Shown: piece after piece, positions 53,075 through 63,104 of the stretch
Position numbering within the stretch: the stretch's first letter is position 1
Layout: each line of letters starts with the position of its first letter
Assembly (NCBI GenBank): GCA_008729055.1
Contig: SDUX01000002.1
Span: 4,181,874-4,245,873, forward strand
DNA: 64,000 nt
DNA from: Pyropia haitanensis
Lineage: Eukaryota > Rhodophyta > Bangiophyceae > Bangiales > Bangiaceae
Direction of reading: 5' to 3'
Translations under genes and position numbers: made by a program
The notes under the pieces: generated by a model
Database searches by the model: none
Seen by the model: the letters and a program-made list of their open reading frames with translations, nothing else
Told to the model about the DNA's origin: nothing

Positions 53075-53667
53075 CCCACCGGTGGCAGCCGTCGCCGCCG
53101 CCGCCGCCGTCGCCGCCGCCGCCGCGGCCGCCGCCGTCGCCGCCCCCACCCGCGCGCCCGCCATGGCAAGCAGCCCCCCGCTGATGCACGGCGCGACGAG
53201 GCTCACCACCCCCCGGGCACCAGGTCCCGCCGGCCGCGGATGGCGGCGACGGCCGCCGCAATGTCCGCGACGGTGTGCGGGTGCACCTCGCAGCGGACGA
53301 GGCACGGGATGGTCGGCGTGACGACGGGGTGGCCGGCGAGCGCCAGCGCCGCCGCCAGCCGTACGAGCCGCGGGTCGGCGGGCCCAGACGCGGCCATGCC
53401 GTGGAGGAGCACGACCGTCGACGGCGGCGGCGGGCCGCCGCCGCCGCCGCCGCCGCCGCCGCGGCGGCCGCCGCCGCCGCCGCCATTGCCGGCACCCGCC
53501 CACCCCCGGCGGCGGTAGACGGTCAGCAGGGTGCCGTCGGCGAGCGCGTCGGCGGTGACGACCAGCGCCGCGCCGTCGACGGCGCGGCCGAGGGCGGCGG
53601 GCACGGCCAGCCGCGCCAGCGCCACCGCCGCCGCCACGTGCGCCCACACCGCCGCGAGCGACGGCAT
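52160..53667 (-). CDS. Alpha/beta hydrolase, membrane-anchored or secreted
   Basis: About 502 residues. A hydrophobic N-terminus (MPSLAAVWAHVAAAVALARLAV) can anchor or export it. The alpha/beta-hydrolase core has STVVLLHGMAASGPADPRLV (oxyanion HG), ALAGHPVVTPTIPCLVRCEV, the nucleophile elbow VAPCISGGLLAMAG (Ser), ADPYARTAMLLNALPLM, and late RAVVLLHGAADAVVPPTEAA (Asp) with LLGHGDRRG (His). The substrate is unknown. The protein is split by a frame change at 53209-53218 (six C then GGG); one missing base restores LVPGG-VVSLVAP. Poly-Gly and Gly/Asp minisatellite sequence sits in loops. It converges on the MAP kinase gene. Confidence 0.72.
52455..52535 (-). repeat. 27-bp coding minisatellite, three exact units
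   Basis: Units start at 52455, 52482 and 52509 and encode GGGGGDGGS repeats in a loop of the alpha/beta hydrolase. Confidence 0.88.
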
Positions 53668-54059
53668 GCGGACGCGAGGGGGACGCGGGGGGGGGGGACG
53701 GCCGCGCGGGGGAGAGGGGTGGGGAGGGCGGAAGAGGGGCGGGGAGGGGGCGCGTGTGGGGGGCGAAACAGGGGGGGAGGGGGGGAGGGGGGGGGGGCAC
53801 CGCCGCCGCCGCCGCCGCAGCCGCCGCCGCCGCCACCGTCGCCGCCGCCGCGGAGTGGCGCGGCCGGAGCGGCGGCCGGGGCGGCGGCCGGGGAGGCGGC
53901 CGCGGCACACCCACCCGCGCACACACAAGCAGCGGGGTCCCGGGGGAAACGGGGCGCGTCGCCGCCGCGGGCCCCCCCCGCAGCGGGACACGACCCGAGG
54001 GGTAGGGGCGAGCGTCTGCGGCCCGCCTCGACAGCAAGCGACGGCCGTGGGATAGGTTG
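53668..54059. other. Upstream region of the hydrolase gene
   Basis: About 390 bp of G-rich DNA with G runs and GGGGA repeats on the plus strand (53690-53800). No gene seen. Confidence 0.45.
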
Positions 54060-55110
54060 GCAGATTCGGAAACGTCGTTCGGTAACCGACATCGGTCAAG
54101 TTCGGTATACAGATCGATATCGGTCATACGCAGTGTGCTCTTTCATCGGTTAACTCGATACACTACGACAAGTGTGTGCTAGCTAGAGACGAGACCGCAC
54201 TAAATTACATGCCAATGCCCGTTCGCCGTGCGGGCAAGCCCACCTGACGCCGCGACCAGCCAACCAACTGGGTGGTTCAGCCCCAACCAGCACGGACCAA
54301 CCTCTGCAGACAAGCGCGATACGTTCGGTCCAGCGCACGAGGTGGCGGCTGGGGCATACAGCAGGAGACGGCTCCGCCGTCGCAGACAATGCGGCGCTAG
54401 GTCTGCCCATAGAGTGTTGCCCGGAGTGTTGCCCGGAGACGAGCAGCATCTGTTGGCGAGATACCTGCGTTCTTCTCCCCGGCTTTTGCACGCATCTCTC
54501 AATACCCCGCCTCCCGCATTACATTGAAGGCTACCCCCTCACCACCCTTGGCTCGCCGCACCATGCCTCGTTCTGGCGTCCCGGACTCCCTGCAGCTAGA
54601 ACAGTCGTCGAGGACCCTCAAGAAGACGACTCAGATGAAGAGGGCTCCTCGGGCACAGCGACCGTACAGGAATGGGCTACCATTTTGCGGTACTTCAACG
54701 AACCAGAGGTACCTGAGCTGGCATACTGTACCCTCTGCTCGAGCAGCATGTGGTCGTGTACCCTCAAGACGAACCCCAACGACTCTCCAACTGCCGGGCT
54801 GCCAATCTCCCATTGCGTTCATTGTTTGGAGGCAGGGAGGACGGCAAGTGGGTCATCGACGTGCGGTCGCTGATGGAGTAAAAAATGCGTCACTGTGCTT
54901 CCTGTTTGTGGGTGTCCTTCGCCGCACGCATTGTGACGCGTGTGCACGGGCCGCAGACTCGTCGTCTGGCATCTGGCTCCGCAGTGTGGGTTGCTGTATG
55001 GATACGCCTGTACAACTGGATGTCCTGTATCGCACAAAATAGAGTCGATACCGGTGCACCGATCGGAAACTGTCGATAGCCGATCGATAAACGGTAAGCC
55101 TATTTTGAAA
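54060..55110. other. Lower-GC island, possible transposon remnant
   Basis: Both edges carry clusters of CGAT-containing motifs: ATCGGTC, GATCGATATCGG near 54085-54125 and CCGATCGGA, CCGATCGAT near 55055-55090, partly inverted relative to each other. Inside, a plus-strand frame around 54600-54873 encodes an acidic stretch, then EWATILRYFNEPEVPELAYC and TLCSSS...SHCVHC, with paired cysteines reminiscent of a BED-type zinc finger of hAT transposases. It stops soon after. Remnant status is inference. Confidence 0.35.
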
Positions 55111-55814
55111 AATTCAGTATGTGCAAATCTTACCGGGCAGACGGGGTCGGATCAACATGGTCGCGGATCAGCTCGGTCGTTGCATCTGGCCGGCTCGTCC
55201 GCTAGCTCGGGGATGTGACAATAGCGTGCGACCTGGGGTCCACAGCTACGTGGCCTGCATTGTAAAATACAGGCTGCCGCGGCCGCAGCGCGCGGCGTAC
55301 GCGTAAGGTGTTCCATGACCGTCCGAGCAAGAAAAAGAAAACCACGAACCATGCAACTGGCGTGCACAGCCCCCTCGCTGCGTCGCGGGCGTGAGCAGTC
55401 TTGTCTGTCAGGCGCTGCCGCCGCGCAAGGTGGCGACGCGGCGTCGAGGCGGCGCCAACGGGGCGAGGACACGGCTCCTCCGCTGGGCGCCCGCCCGGCC
55501 TACTACCAGTGGGCAACCGTGGTGACAGTTCGTCTTGTCGTCTGTGGTTTGCCGTTCCGGCTTTTACCCTCTACACCCTTCCGCCATTGCTGCCCTTGTC
55601 TCCCCCACGTCTTCCGTACACTTCCCGCCACCCTCTGCGCGTCACCACGTCCAAGCGCCCTACCAACACGGACCTATGGGCAGAGGAGACAGCGGGAGCA
55701 CACACAAGCACACAAGTTCATACACGCACAAGCACACGTACAAGCAAGCACACGATCACACGCACACACCCGCCCGCGCGGGTGGCAGCACGCATGCCGT
55801 GTCACCGCGCGCGC
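55111..55814. other. Intergenic and 3' region of CAD
   Basis: About 700 bp. A CA-rich stretch at 55695-55775 just beyond the CAD stop is probably its 3' UTR. No gene supported. Confidence 0.5.
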
Positions 55815-58800
55815 TCACGCCTTGCCCAGCACCTTGGCCAGCAGCGCCATCCTCACGTACATGCCATACTCCATCTGCCGAAAGTAGACCGCCCGCGGGT
55901 CCGAGTCCACGTCCGGGTGGATCTCGCCCAGCCGCGGCAGCGGGTGCATGACGATCATCGTCTCCTTGGCGCGCGCGAGCGCCTTGGGCGTAATGACAAA
56001 GCCGCCCGCGACCGCGTCATACGCGGCGGCGCTCTCAAACCGCTCCCGCTGCACGCGCGTCACGTAGAGGACGTCCGTCTCGCGGAGGACCTCGTCCAAA
56101 CTGCCGTGTTCCGACTGCTCCGTGCCCCCGTCCGCCACCGCCGCGAGCACCTCGCCGGGCATGCGCAGCGACGGGGGCGACACGTACCGGAGCTTGACCG
56201 AGTAGAGCGACAGCAGCCGCGCCAGCGAGTGCACCGTCCGCCCGTGGCGGAGATCCCCGACAAAGGTGATGGTCAGGCCGTTGACGGTGCCGAGCTCCTC
56301 CCGGATGGTAAACACGTCGAGCAGCGCCTGCGTCGGGTGCTCGCCCACCCCGTCGCCCGCATTGATAACGGGTTTGCGTGCCGCGGCGGCGGCGGTGGCG
56401 GCGGCGCCCACGACCGGCGACCGCACAATGGCGGCGTCGGCGTAGCTCTCGAGCGTCCGCACCGTGTCCTCGACGCTCTCGCCCTTGGCCACGGAGCTCC
56501 GCTTCCCCGCGTCGGCGACCGACAGGCAGGTGCCGCCCAGCCGCAGCATCGCCGCCTGGAAGGAGCACGCCGTCCGCGTGGACGGCTCGAGGAAGAGGAG
56601 CGCCAGGACCTTGCCGCGGAGGAGCTCATAGTGGCCCGCCCGAGCGACCATCTGCTTCATCTCGGTGGCCACGTCAAAGAGGGCGTGCAGCTCCACGCGG
56701 GTAAACTGGGTGACGCTCAGGATGTGGCGGCCCGCCCACCAGCCGCGCCCGTACCCGGGGAGGACGCCCCCAGCGCGGGGCCCCGCCGCCGCCGCCGCGC
56801 CACGCGACTGGGGCAGGCCACTGACATTGACGACCGCGTCCATGGCAGCCTCGCGGTCTGCGGCGGTGGCCTTGCTCAGGACCGCCCGCAGCGCGCCGCG
56901 GCCGCCCTCCACCCCTGTGGACGATGGGCGCACGGCAACGGCCACGCCGCCGCCGCCGTCGCCGCCGCCGGCAAAGCGGGACGCCTTCTCCGCCGACACA
57001 CCCGTGGCCGCCGCGCCGACCCGGTCCGAGCCGTAGTCATCCACGTCATCCTCGAGGTGCTCCAGGTTGGCAATGGGCGCCGCTGCCGGCTTGCGCGCCG
57101 CCTCCGTCCATGACGTTGGGCCTTGGCCACCGCCGCCGCCCGCCCGGCGGTCGGGCGGGAGGGAGCGGAAGCTGGCCCCCGAGCCCGCCTCGGCAAACAC
57201 CTTGCCGTCAAGGTAGGCGATGCGGCCGCGGACCACCACCCGTCGCACCCGGCCACGGCAATCTGCACCGGCGGCGGCGCCGCTGGCGGCGGGCGCCTTC
57301 CACACCTCGTCATAGTCGATCTCAACAAAGGTGTCGTGGCCGCCGCCGCCGCCACCGCCATTGGTCGCCGCACGGCCCACCCCCGACACGCCGCCGTCCA
57401 CATCACTGCCGTCCGAGCCCGGTGATGACGTTGGCGGCAGGCCCAGGATGCGACGGGGCCCGTCCACAAGCCGGCTCCGCACCCACTCCATCGTTAGCCG
57501 ACCGGCGTGGACGCGTGCGAGCAGGAGAGGGAGGAGGAGCTCGGGCGGCCCAGTGACGGCGTCAATCAGGTCCAGCGACTCCCACAGCGCCTCCCGGTCA
57601 TCAGCAGCTAGCACACCACCGAGGGACGCTGATGACAAGCCCGCTGCAGCTCCATCCCCCGCCCCCGCGCACAGGTCCACCACGTTGACGTCGCAAGTGA
57701 CGGGGAGACGCTTGGCCTTCGCCGCCGCGACCATTTGCACATCTCCGCGCAGGCGCAGGCCGTGCACATGCACGTCCCGGCCCGAAACGACGGCACCAAA
57801 CAACAGCGCCGCCAGCGCGCGCCCGGTAGACGCGATGCGCAGCGGCGCCGACCGTGGCCAAGTTTCGATGTGGCCGAGCCAGCCGGCCGTCGCGGCAGCC
57901 GCCTCCCACTGCTCTGGCCGCGGCTCAACGCGGAGGCCCACCGCCAGGCGTGCCAGCGGCTTGACCACCGCCGCGTTCCCAGCGGTCGCGTCGGCCCAAA
58001 CGCCCCAGTCGCACACAGCAGTTGCCGCGGCGGCGCGGTTGGCCAACTCAAAGGCATCAATATCATCGACGGTCACCTTGGAGGAAGCCACCCCCGCCGC
58101 CGCGCCAGTGGCAGAGGCGCGGCCACCAACGCGGCCGGCTGACGACACGCAAACCATGGTAGCGCCGCCAGCCAGCGCGGCCGACGTGGTCTTCGTCCAC
58201 GCTTGGACGGCAACATCCGCGTCGGGTGTGTCAGATGCAACGCTGGCGAGCGGGCTGTCGAGCAGTACCAGCCCCGGGAGGGTGATGACCCGCGCCGAGT
58301 AGCGCGCGTCGTACGCCCCAAGAGGCATCGCTTCCACACGGCCGCCGTGGTTGGCCAGCAGGTCCAAGCACCGGACGAGGAGCTTGGCGCACTTGATGTT
58401 GGTGAGGAGGGGCACAGCAAACTCGACCGACGCTCGTCGCGACTGGTAGCCCGGTGACTCAAACGACCGCAGCCGCCGGTACTGGTTGGCCGACGGAATG
58501 TTGATAAAGTAGTCGAGCTGATGCCGCCGCAGCAGGTCAACCACGTTGCCGTCCTCGGACGGGGAAAATTCACCCTCAGACGGCCACAATACCGTCTTGC
58601 ATGGCAGACCGTGCTCGGTGAAGAAGTCGGCGGTTCCCGGGGTGGCCAACAGCTTGGCGCCCAGCTTGACGAGCCGCACTGCCGACGCCAGGAACTCGAG
58701 CTTTTCCTTGTACGAGCCGATGGACACGCCGACCAACGCACCGCGCGGGGGTGGGGGCGGCTTGTCCGTTGCGATAAGGCCCTTGAGGTACGCCTCCTCG

Positions 58801-61800
58801 CGGGTGGAGCCAAAGCACGCCACCTCCCCCGTCGACGCCATCTCCACGCCAAGGATGGGGTCCGCGCCCAAGAGGCGGGTGAATGAAAAGATGGCCACCT
58901 TAACGCCGACGTGGCGCACCGAGGACACGTCCACAGGGTAGGGCCGTACGGGGAGGCCGAGCATCACCTTGGCGGCCACCTTGGCCAAGTCTATGCCAAT
59001 GGTCTTGGACACAAACGGGAAGGAGCGGGAAGCACGCAGGTTGCACTCGATGACCTTGATCTCATTGTTCTTGGCAATGAACTGGATGTTCATCGGGCCC
59101 GTCACATTAAGGGCGTGCGCCACCTCCCGCGTCGCGGCCTCTACCTTGCGAACCGTAATCGCGTCCAGGTCCTGCGGTGGCAGCACGAGTGTCGCGTCGC
59201 CCGAGTGGACGCCCGCGTTCTCCACATGCTCAGACACAACATGCATGACAAGCTCTCCTTCGCGGGCAACCGCGTCCACCTCAATTTCCTTGGCCTCGAG
59301 GATGAACTTGGACACCACGACAGGAGTGTCGGGCGACACCTCAGCAGCCTCAGTGAGGTAGGCCTCCAGGTCATCATCCTTGTGCGCAACGTTCATCGCA
59401 GCGCCGGAGAGCACGTACGACGGCCGGACGAGGACGGGGTAGCCCACGGAGTGGCAAAACGCCGTCGCGTCCGCCACAGATGTCAGCTCCTTCCACAGTG
59501 GCTGGTCCACTCCAAGACGGTCGAGCATGCGGCTAAACTTGTACCGGTTCTCGGCGCCGTCAATCATGTCGGGTGTGGTGCCAAGGATCCGCACTGACTG
59601 GCGGTGGAGGCCCATGGCAATGTTGTTGGGCAGTTGGCCGCCCATGGACACGAGCACCCCGGTGGCAGCCTCGAGCCAATAAATGTCCAGCACCCGCTCC
59701 AGGCTCAGCTCTTCAAAGTAAAGGCGGCCGACCTCGTCATAGTCCGTGGACACCGTCTCGGGGTTGTAGTTGATCATGATCGACGGCATACCCTTGGCAC
59801 GCAGCGTGCGCACCGCCGACACAGCACACCAGTCAAACTCAACAGACGAGCCAATGCGGTAGGCGCCCGAGCCGAGTACAATGGTCCCGTGCTCATGAAA
59901 GTCTACATCGTGCCCGCCACCGTCGCCAAAGATGCCCAATGGGCTGGCCAAAACCGCCGTCTCGGACCCGTCCGCGACACCTGCGGCACGGCCGCTGCTG
60001 GCGACGCGGTCGTCTTCGCCACGCTCCCCAAACACACCGCCGTTGGGGGTAGTCAGCGCCGCCAGCGGCAGCGCATTGCTCGAGACAGACGGGTCTGGCT
60101 TCGCATAATGTCGCGCGTTGGCGTACGTCATGTACAGGTAGTTGGTGTGGGCAGGGAACTCGGCCGCCACGGTGTCAATGCGCTTGACCAGCGGCGCGAT
60201 GCCGCGGGCCAGCCGCAGCTTACGCACGGCCAGCTCAGTGCCGTCGACCGCGGTTGCAATGCGGCGGTCGTTGAAGCCCAGCTCCTTGGCGCGCCACAGC
60301 AGCTCTGTCGTGAGCGCCGCGCCACCGCTGCCGCGGGCCGCGGCGGACGCGCGAAGGGCGGCCTCATGGCCGACAATATCTGCCAGCTTGCGCAGGAACC
60401 AACGGTCAACGTCCGATAGGCGGTGAATGGTCTCCACGCTCTCTCCTGCGGCAAGCCCACTCGCCATGGCCAGCACACGCCGGTCCGTGGGAACCTCCAT
60501 CGCGTTGGCAGAGTACGGCACCACCCCTGGCACAAAACCGTCAACCGCGTAGTCGCTGACCATGCGGAGGGCCTTTTGAAAGGCCTCCTCAAAGGTCCGC
60601 CCAATGGCCATAACCTCTCCCACCGACTTCATCGCCGAGCCGAGCTTGCGCGACACGCGGGTAAACTTGTTCAGGTCCCACCGAGGCACCTTGACCACCA
60701 CGTAATCGAGCGACGGCTCGAAGCAGGCCGTCGTCTTGCGGGTGATGAGGTTGCGGAGGACTGGCAGGGTGCCACCAAGCGCAATCTTGGCTGCCACGAA
60801 CGCGAGTGGGTAGCCCGTCGCCTTGGACGCCAGCGCCGACGACCGAGACAGCCGCGCATTCACCTCAATGATGCAGTATTCAGAAGAGTGCGGGTTGAGT
60901 GCGTACTGCACGTTGCACTCGCCAACGACGCCCAGGTGCCGCACCGTCCGGATAGCCGAGTCGCGAAGCATGTTGTAGTCCGAGTCGGAGAGCGTTTGAG
61001 ATGGCGCCACCACCACAGAGTCCCCCGTGTGAACGCCCAGCGCGTCAAAGTTCTCCATGTTGCACACCGTCACGCAGTTGCCTTCAGCGTCGCGGACGAC
61101 CTCGTACTCAATTTCCTTCCAGCCCTTCATGCTGCGTTCCACCAGCACCTGAGAGGACGCGGACAGCGCCTTGGTGGCCAGCGGCAGAAGCTCAGAGACG
61201 TCATTGGCAAAGCCTGAGCCCAGGCCACCCAGCGCAAACGCCGCGCGCAAGATGATAGGGTAGCCCACTTCCTCCGCGGCCGCCAGCGCCTCGTCAACCG
61301 TGTTGCACGCGCGGCTATTGGCAAACGGCTCTCCAATCTCTGACAGGCGCGCGTTGAAGCGGGAGCGGTCCTCAGTGTCCTCAATGGTGGCCATGGGCGT
61401 GCCGAGCACGCGGATGCCCAGCTCCGCCAGCGTGCCCGCCTTCTCCAGCGCTAGCCCACAGTTGAGGGCGGTCTGGCCGCCAAAGGTGACCAGGATGCCA
61501 TCCGGACGTTCATTCTTCGCCACCTTCGCCACATGCACAGGGTCAACGGGGAGGAAGTAGACCTTGTCGGCCATCCCCTTGGATGTCTGTACGGACGCCA
61601 CATTGGGGTTGATGAGGATAGTGCGCACCGACTCCGCGCGCAGGGCCTTGAGCGCTTGGGAGGTAGAGAAGTCAAACTCACCAGCCTGGCCAATGGTCAG
61701 GCCGCCAGAGCCAAGCACCAGCACCTTACGCAGCGGCTGCGCGGGCACTGGTGCGGGGGCGGGGAGGCGAAAGGGGGCAGCCGGCGCCGAGAGCACCATC

Positions 61801-63104
61801 TTGGCAACTGTGCTGCCGACAGCCGCCTCGGGGCGGTCGTCGGTCACGTCCAGCTCCCCGCGCCCCGCCGCGGAAACCATGGACAGGAAGGAGTCAAACA
61901 GGTAGGCGGTGTCGCGTGGCCCCGCGTGGGCCTCGGGATGGAACTGGACGGCAAAGAATGGCCGCCGGGTGTGGATCACCCCCTCGTTGGTACCATCGTT
62001 GGCATTGGTAAAGAGCGGCGCCCACCCCCGCGGGCGGGACGCCTCGGCAACGTCGACCGCGTAGCCGTGGTTCTGCGAGGTGATAAAACACCGGCCAGAC
62101 GCTTCCTCAGTTGCCGGCTGATTGTGCCCCCGGTTCCCATACTTGAGCTTGTACGTCGTGAAGCCCGCCGCCAGCGCCAACAATTGGTGACCGAGGCAGA
62201 TACCAAAGATGGGCCGCGCCGGCCGCCGCTCCATGGCTGCTTGTAAGCCCGCAATGGTGACGCCTAACGTCGACGGGTCACCTGGCCCGTTGGACACAAA
62301 GATGCCGTCATACTCGCCCGCCGAGTCGGCGGCCGAGTAGTCGTGGTCAAAGGGCACACGGGTGACAACGGCGCCACGGGAGAGGAAGCAGCGCAGCTGG
62401 TTGACCTTGAGCCCACAGTCAATGACCAGGATGCGTGGCCGGGTAGACCCCGCAGGGAAGCGTGCCGGGTCAGGATGGTAGGTGACCACCTCGGGGTGCG
62501 CCACGGTCGCCACCAGCGGGGTGGTGGCAGGGTCTACAAACGGAGAATCAACAATGGCGCGCAGATTGTCCGAACCGTCAATGAGGAGTTTGGCCAGCAG
62601 GGAGCCCCGCTCCCGCAGCAGCTGCGTCAGCCGCCGCGTGTCGACCCCCGCAATGGCAGGCACGCCCTGGGCGGCCAGGAAGGAGCCCAGCGATGACGTC
62701 GCCGTCCAGTGCGAGTACGCCTCCCCGCAGTAGTCCGACACCACCAGCGCCGCCGCGTGGACGGCAGTGGACTCGAGGTGGACGGGGAGCCCAGTGGCAG
62801 CGTCTACAGCGGCCGGGTCGGGCACCCCATAGTTGCCGGCGAGAGGAAAGGTCAGGACGAGCAGCTGGCCGCGGTAGCTGGGGTCCGTCAGCGCCTCGGT
62901 GTAGCCGACCATACCGGTCTGGAAAACCGCTTCGCCAGACGTGGAGGTGGGCGCACCAAAGGACCACCCGCGAATGGTGACCCCGTTCTCCAGCACCAGG
63001 CTCGCACCCACGCGGGGGGGGACGGCAGGGATGGTGGCGGAGGCACTGCCAGCACCACTGCCGCCCCCGCCAGCGACGCCATTGGCCGTGCTAGCACCCG
63101 CCAT
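55815..63104 (-). CDS. CAD: CAD protein: glutamine-dependent CPSase, pseudo-dihydroorotase, aspartate transcarbamylase
   Basis: Single-exon 2429-residue fusion for the first steps of pyrimidine synthesis. Domains: glutamine amidotransferase (about 30-430; Cys in PIFGICLGHQLLALAAGF near 303, His/Glu in FAVQFHPEAH near 389); CPSase synthetase halves starting KVLVLGSGGLTIGQAGEFDF (about 460) and TIVLGSGAYRIGSSVEFDW (about 1075); allosteric MGS domain with GAKLLATPGTADFF (about 1470-1590); a dihydroorotase-like segment (about 1600-1965); a linker of 160 residues; and ATCase (about 2125-2429) with LEPSTRTACSFQAAM, NAGDGVGEHPTQALLD and VTRVQRERF all intact. In the dihydroorotase-like segment the HxH metal motif after LPGL is LLDSPLA, the later His positions read IASTGRA and VHGLRL, and ASDHAPH is DAVTGPPE, while RVRRVVVRGRIAYLDGKVF still marks its end. 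So steps 1 and 2 should work and step 3 needs another enzyme. Cytosolic is likely: no targeting peptide seen. Confidence 0.96.
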   Translation of the reverse strand: MAGASTANGVAGGGGSGAGSASATIPAVPPRVGASLVLENGVTIRGWSFGAPTSTSGEAVFQTGMVGYTEALTDPSYRGQLLVLTFPLAGNYGVPDPAAVDAATGLPVHLESTAVHAAALVVSDYCGEAYSHWTATSSLGSFLAAQGVPAIAGVDTRRLTQLLRERGSLLAKLLIDGSDNLRAIVDSPFVDPATTPLVATVAHPEVVTYHPDPARFPAGSTRPRILVIDCGLKVNQLRCFLSRGAVVTRVPFDHDYSAADSAGEYDGIFVSNGPGDPSTLGVTIAGLQAAMERRPARPIFGICLGHQLLALAAGFTTYKLKYGNRGHNQPATEEASGRCFITSQNHGYAVDVAEASRPRGWAPLFTNANDGTNEGVIHTRRPFFAVQFHPEAHAGPRDTAYLFDSFLSMVSAAGRGELDVTDDRPEAAVGSTVAKMVLSAPAAPFRLPAPAPVPAQPLRKVLVLGSGGLTIGQAGEFDFSTSQALKALRAESVRTILINPNVASVQTSKGMADKVYFLPVDPVHVAKVAKNERPDGILVTFGGQTALNCGLALEKAGTLAELGIRVLGTPMATIEDTEDRSRFNARLSEIGEPFANSRACNTVDEALAAAEEVGYPIILRAAFALGGLGSGFANDVSELLPLATKALSASSQVLVERSMKGWKEIEYEVVRDAEGNCVTVCNMENFDALGVHTGDSVVVAPSQTLSDSDYNMLRDSAIRTVRHLGVVGECNVQYALNPHSSEYCIIEVNARLSRSSALASKATGYPLAFVAAKIALGGTLPVLRNLITRKTTACFEPSLDYVVVKVPRWDLNKFTRVSRKLGSAMKSVGEVMAIGRTFEEAFQKALRMVSDYAVDGFVPGVVPYSANAMEVPTDRRVLAMASGLAAGESVETIHRLSDVDRWFLRKLADIVGHEAALRASAAARGSGGAALTTELLWRAKELGFNDRRIATAVDGTELAVRKLRLARGIAPLVKRIDTVAAEFPAHTNYLYMTYANARHYAKPDPSVSSNALPLAALTTPNGGVFGERGEDDRVASSGRAAGVADGSETAVLASPLGIFGDGGGHDVDFHEHGTIVLGSGAYRIGSSVEFDWCAVSAVRTLRAKGMPSIMINYNPETVSTDYDEVGRLYFEELSLERVLDIYWLEAATGVLVSMGGQLPNNIAMGLHRQSVRILGTTPDMIDGAENRYKFSRMLDRLGVDQPLWKELTSVADATAFCHSVGYPVLVRPSYVLSGAAMNVAHKDDDLEAYLTEAAEVSPDTPVVVSKFILEAKEIEVDAVAREGELVMHVVSEHVENAGVHSGDATLVLPPQDLDAITVRKVEAATREVAHALNVTGPMNIQFIAKNNEIKVIECNLRASRSFPFVSKTIGIDLAKVAAKVMLGLPVRPYPVDVSSVRHVGVKVAIFSFTRLLGADPILGVEMASTGEVACFGSTREEAYLKGLIATDKPPPPPRGALVGVSIGSYKEKLEFLASAVRLVKLGAKLLATPGTADFFTEHGLPCKTVLWPSEGEFSPSEDGNVVDLLRRHQLDYFINIPSANQYRRLRSFESPGYQSRRASVEFAVPLLTNIKCAKLLVRCLDLLANHGGRVEAMPLGAYDARYSARVITLPGLVLLDSPLASVASDTPDADVAVQAWTKTTSAALAGGATMVCVSSAGRVGGRASATGAAAGVASSKVTVDDIDAFELANRAAAATAVCDWGVWADATAGNAAVVKPLARLAVGLRVEPRPEQWEAAAATAGWLGHIETWPRSAPLRIASTGRALAALLFGAVVSGRDVHVHGLRLRGDVQMVAAAKAKRLPVTCDVNVVDLCAGAGDGAAAGLSSASLGGVLAADDREALWESLDLIDAVTGPPELLLPLLLARVHAGRLTMEWVRSRLVDGPRRILGLPPTSSPGSDGSDVDGGVSGVGRAATNGGGGGGGHDTFVEIDYDEVWKAPAASGAAAGADCRGRVRRVVVRGRIAYLDGKVFAEAGSGASFRSLPPDRRAGGGGGQGPTSWTEAARKPAAAPIANLEHLEDDVDDYGSDRVGAAATGVSAEKASRFAGGGDGGGGVAVAVRPSSTGVEGGRGALRAVLSKATAADREAAMDAVVNVSGLPQSRGAAAAAGPRAGGVLPGYGRGWWAGRHILSVTQFTRVELHALFDVATEMKQMVARAGHYELLRGKVLALLFLEPSTRTACSFQAAMLRLGGTCLSVADAGKRSSVAKGESVEDTVRTLESYADAAIVRSPVVGAAATAAAAARKPVINAGDGVGEHPTQALLDVFTIREELGTVNGLTITFVGDLRHGRTVHSLARLLSLYSVKLRYVSPPSLRMPGEVLAAVADGGTEQSEHGSLDEVLRETDVLYVTRVQRERFESAAAYDAVAGGFVITPKALARAKETMIVMHPLPRLGEIHPDVDSDPRAVYFRQMEYGMYVRMALLAKVLGKA

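Noticed and set aside
52271..53518. 415-residue plus-strand frame
   Set aside because: Complement of the alpha/beta hydrolase; nearly all Arg, Gly and Pro.
55401..57113. 570-residue plus-strand frame
   Set aside because: Lies opposite the ATCase end of CAD and mirrors its codon bias.
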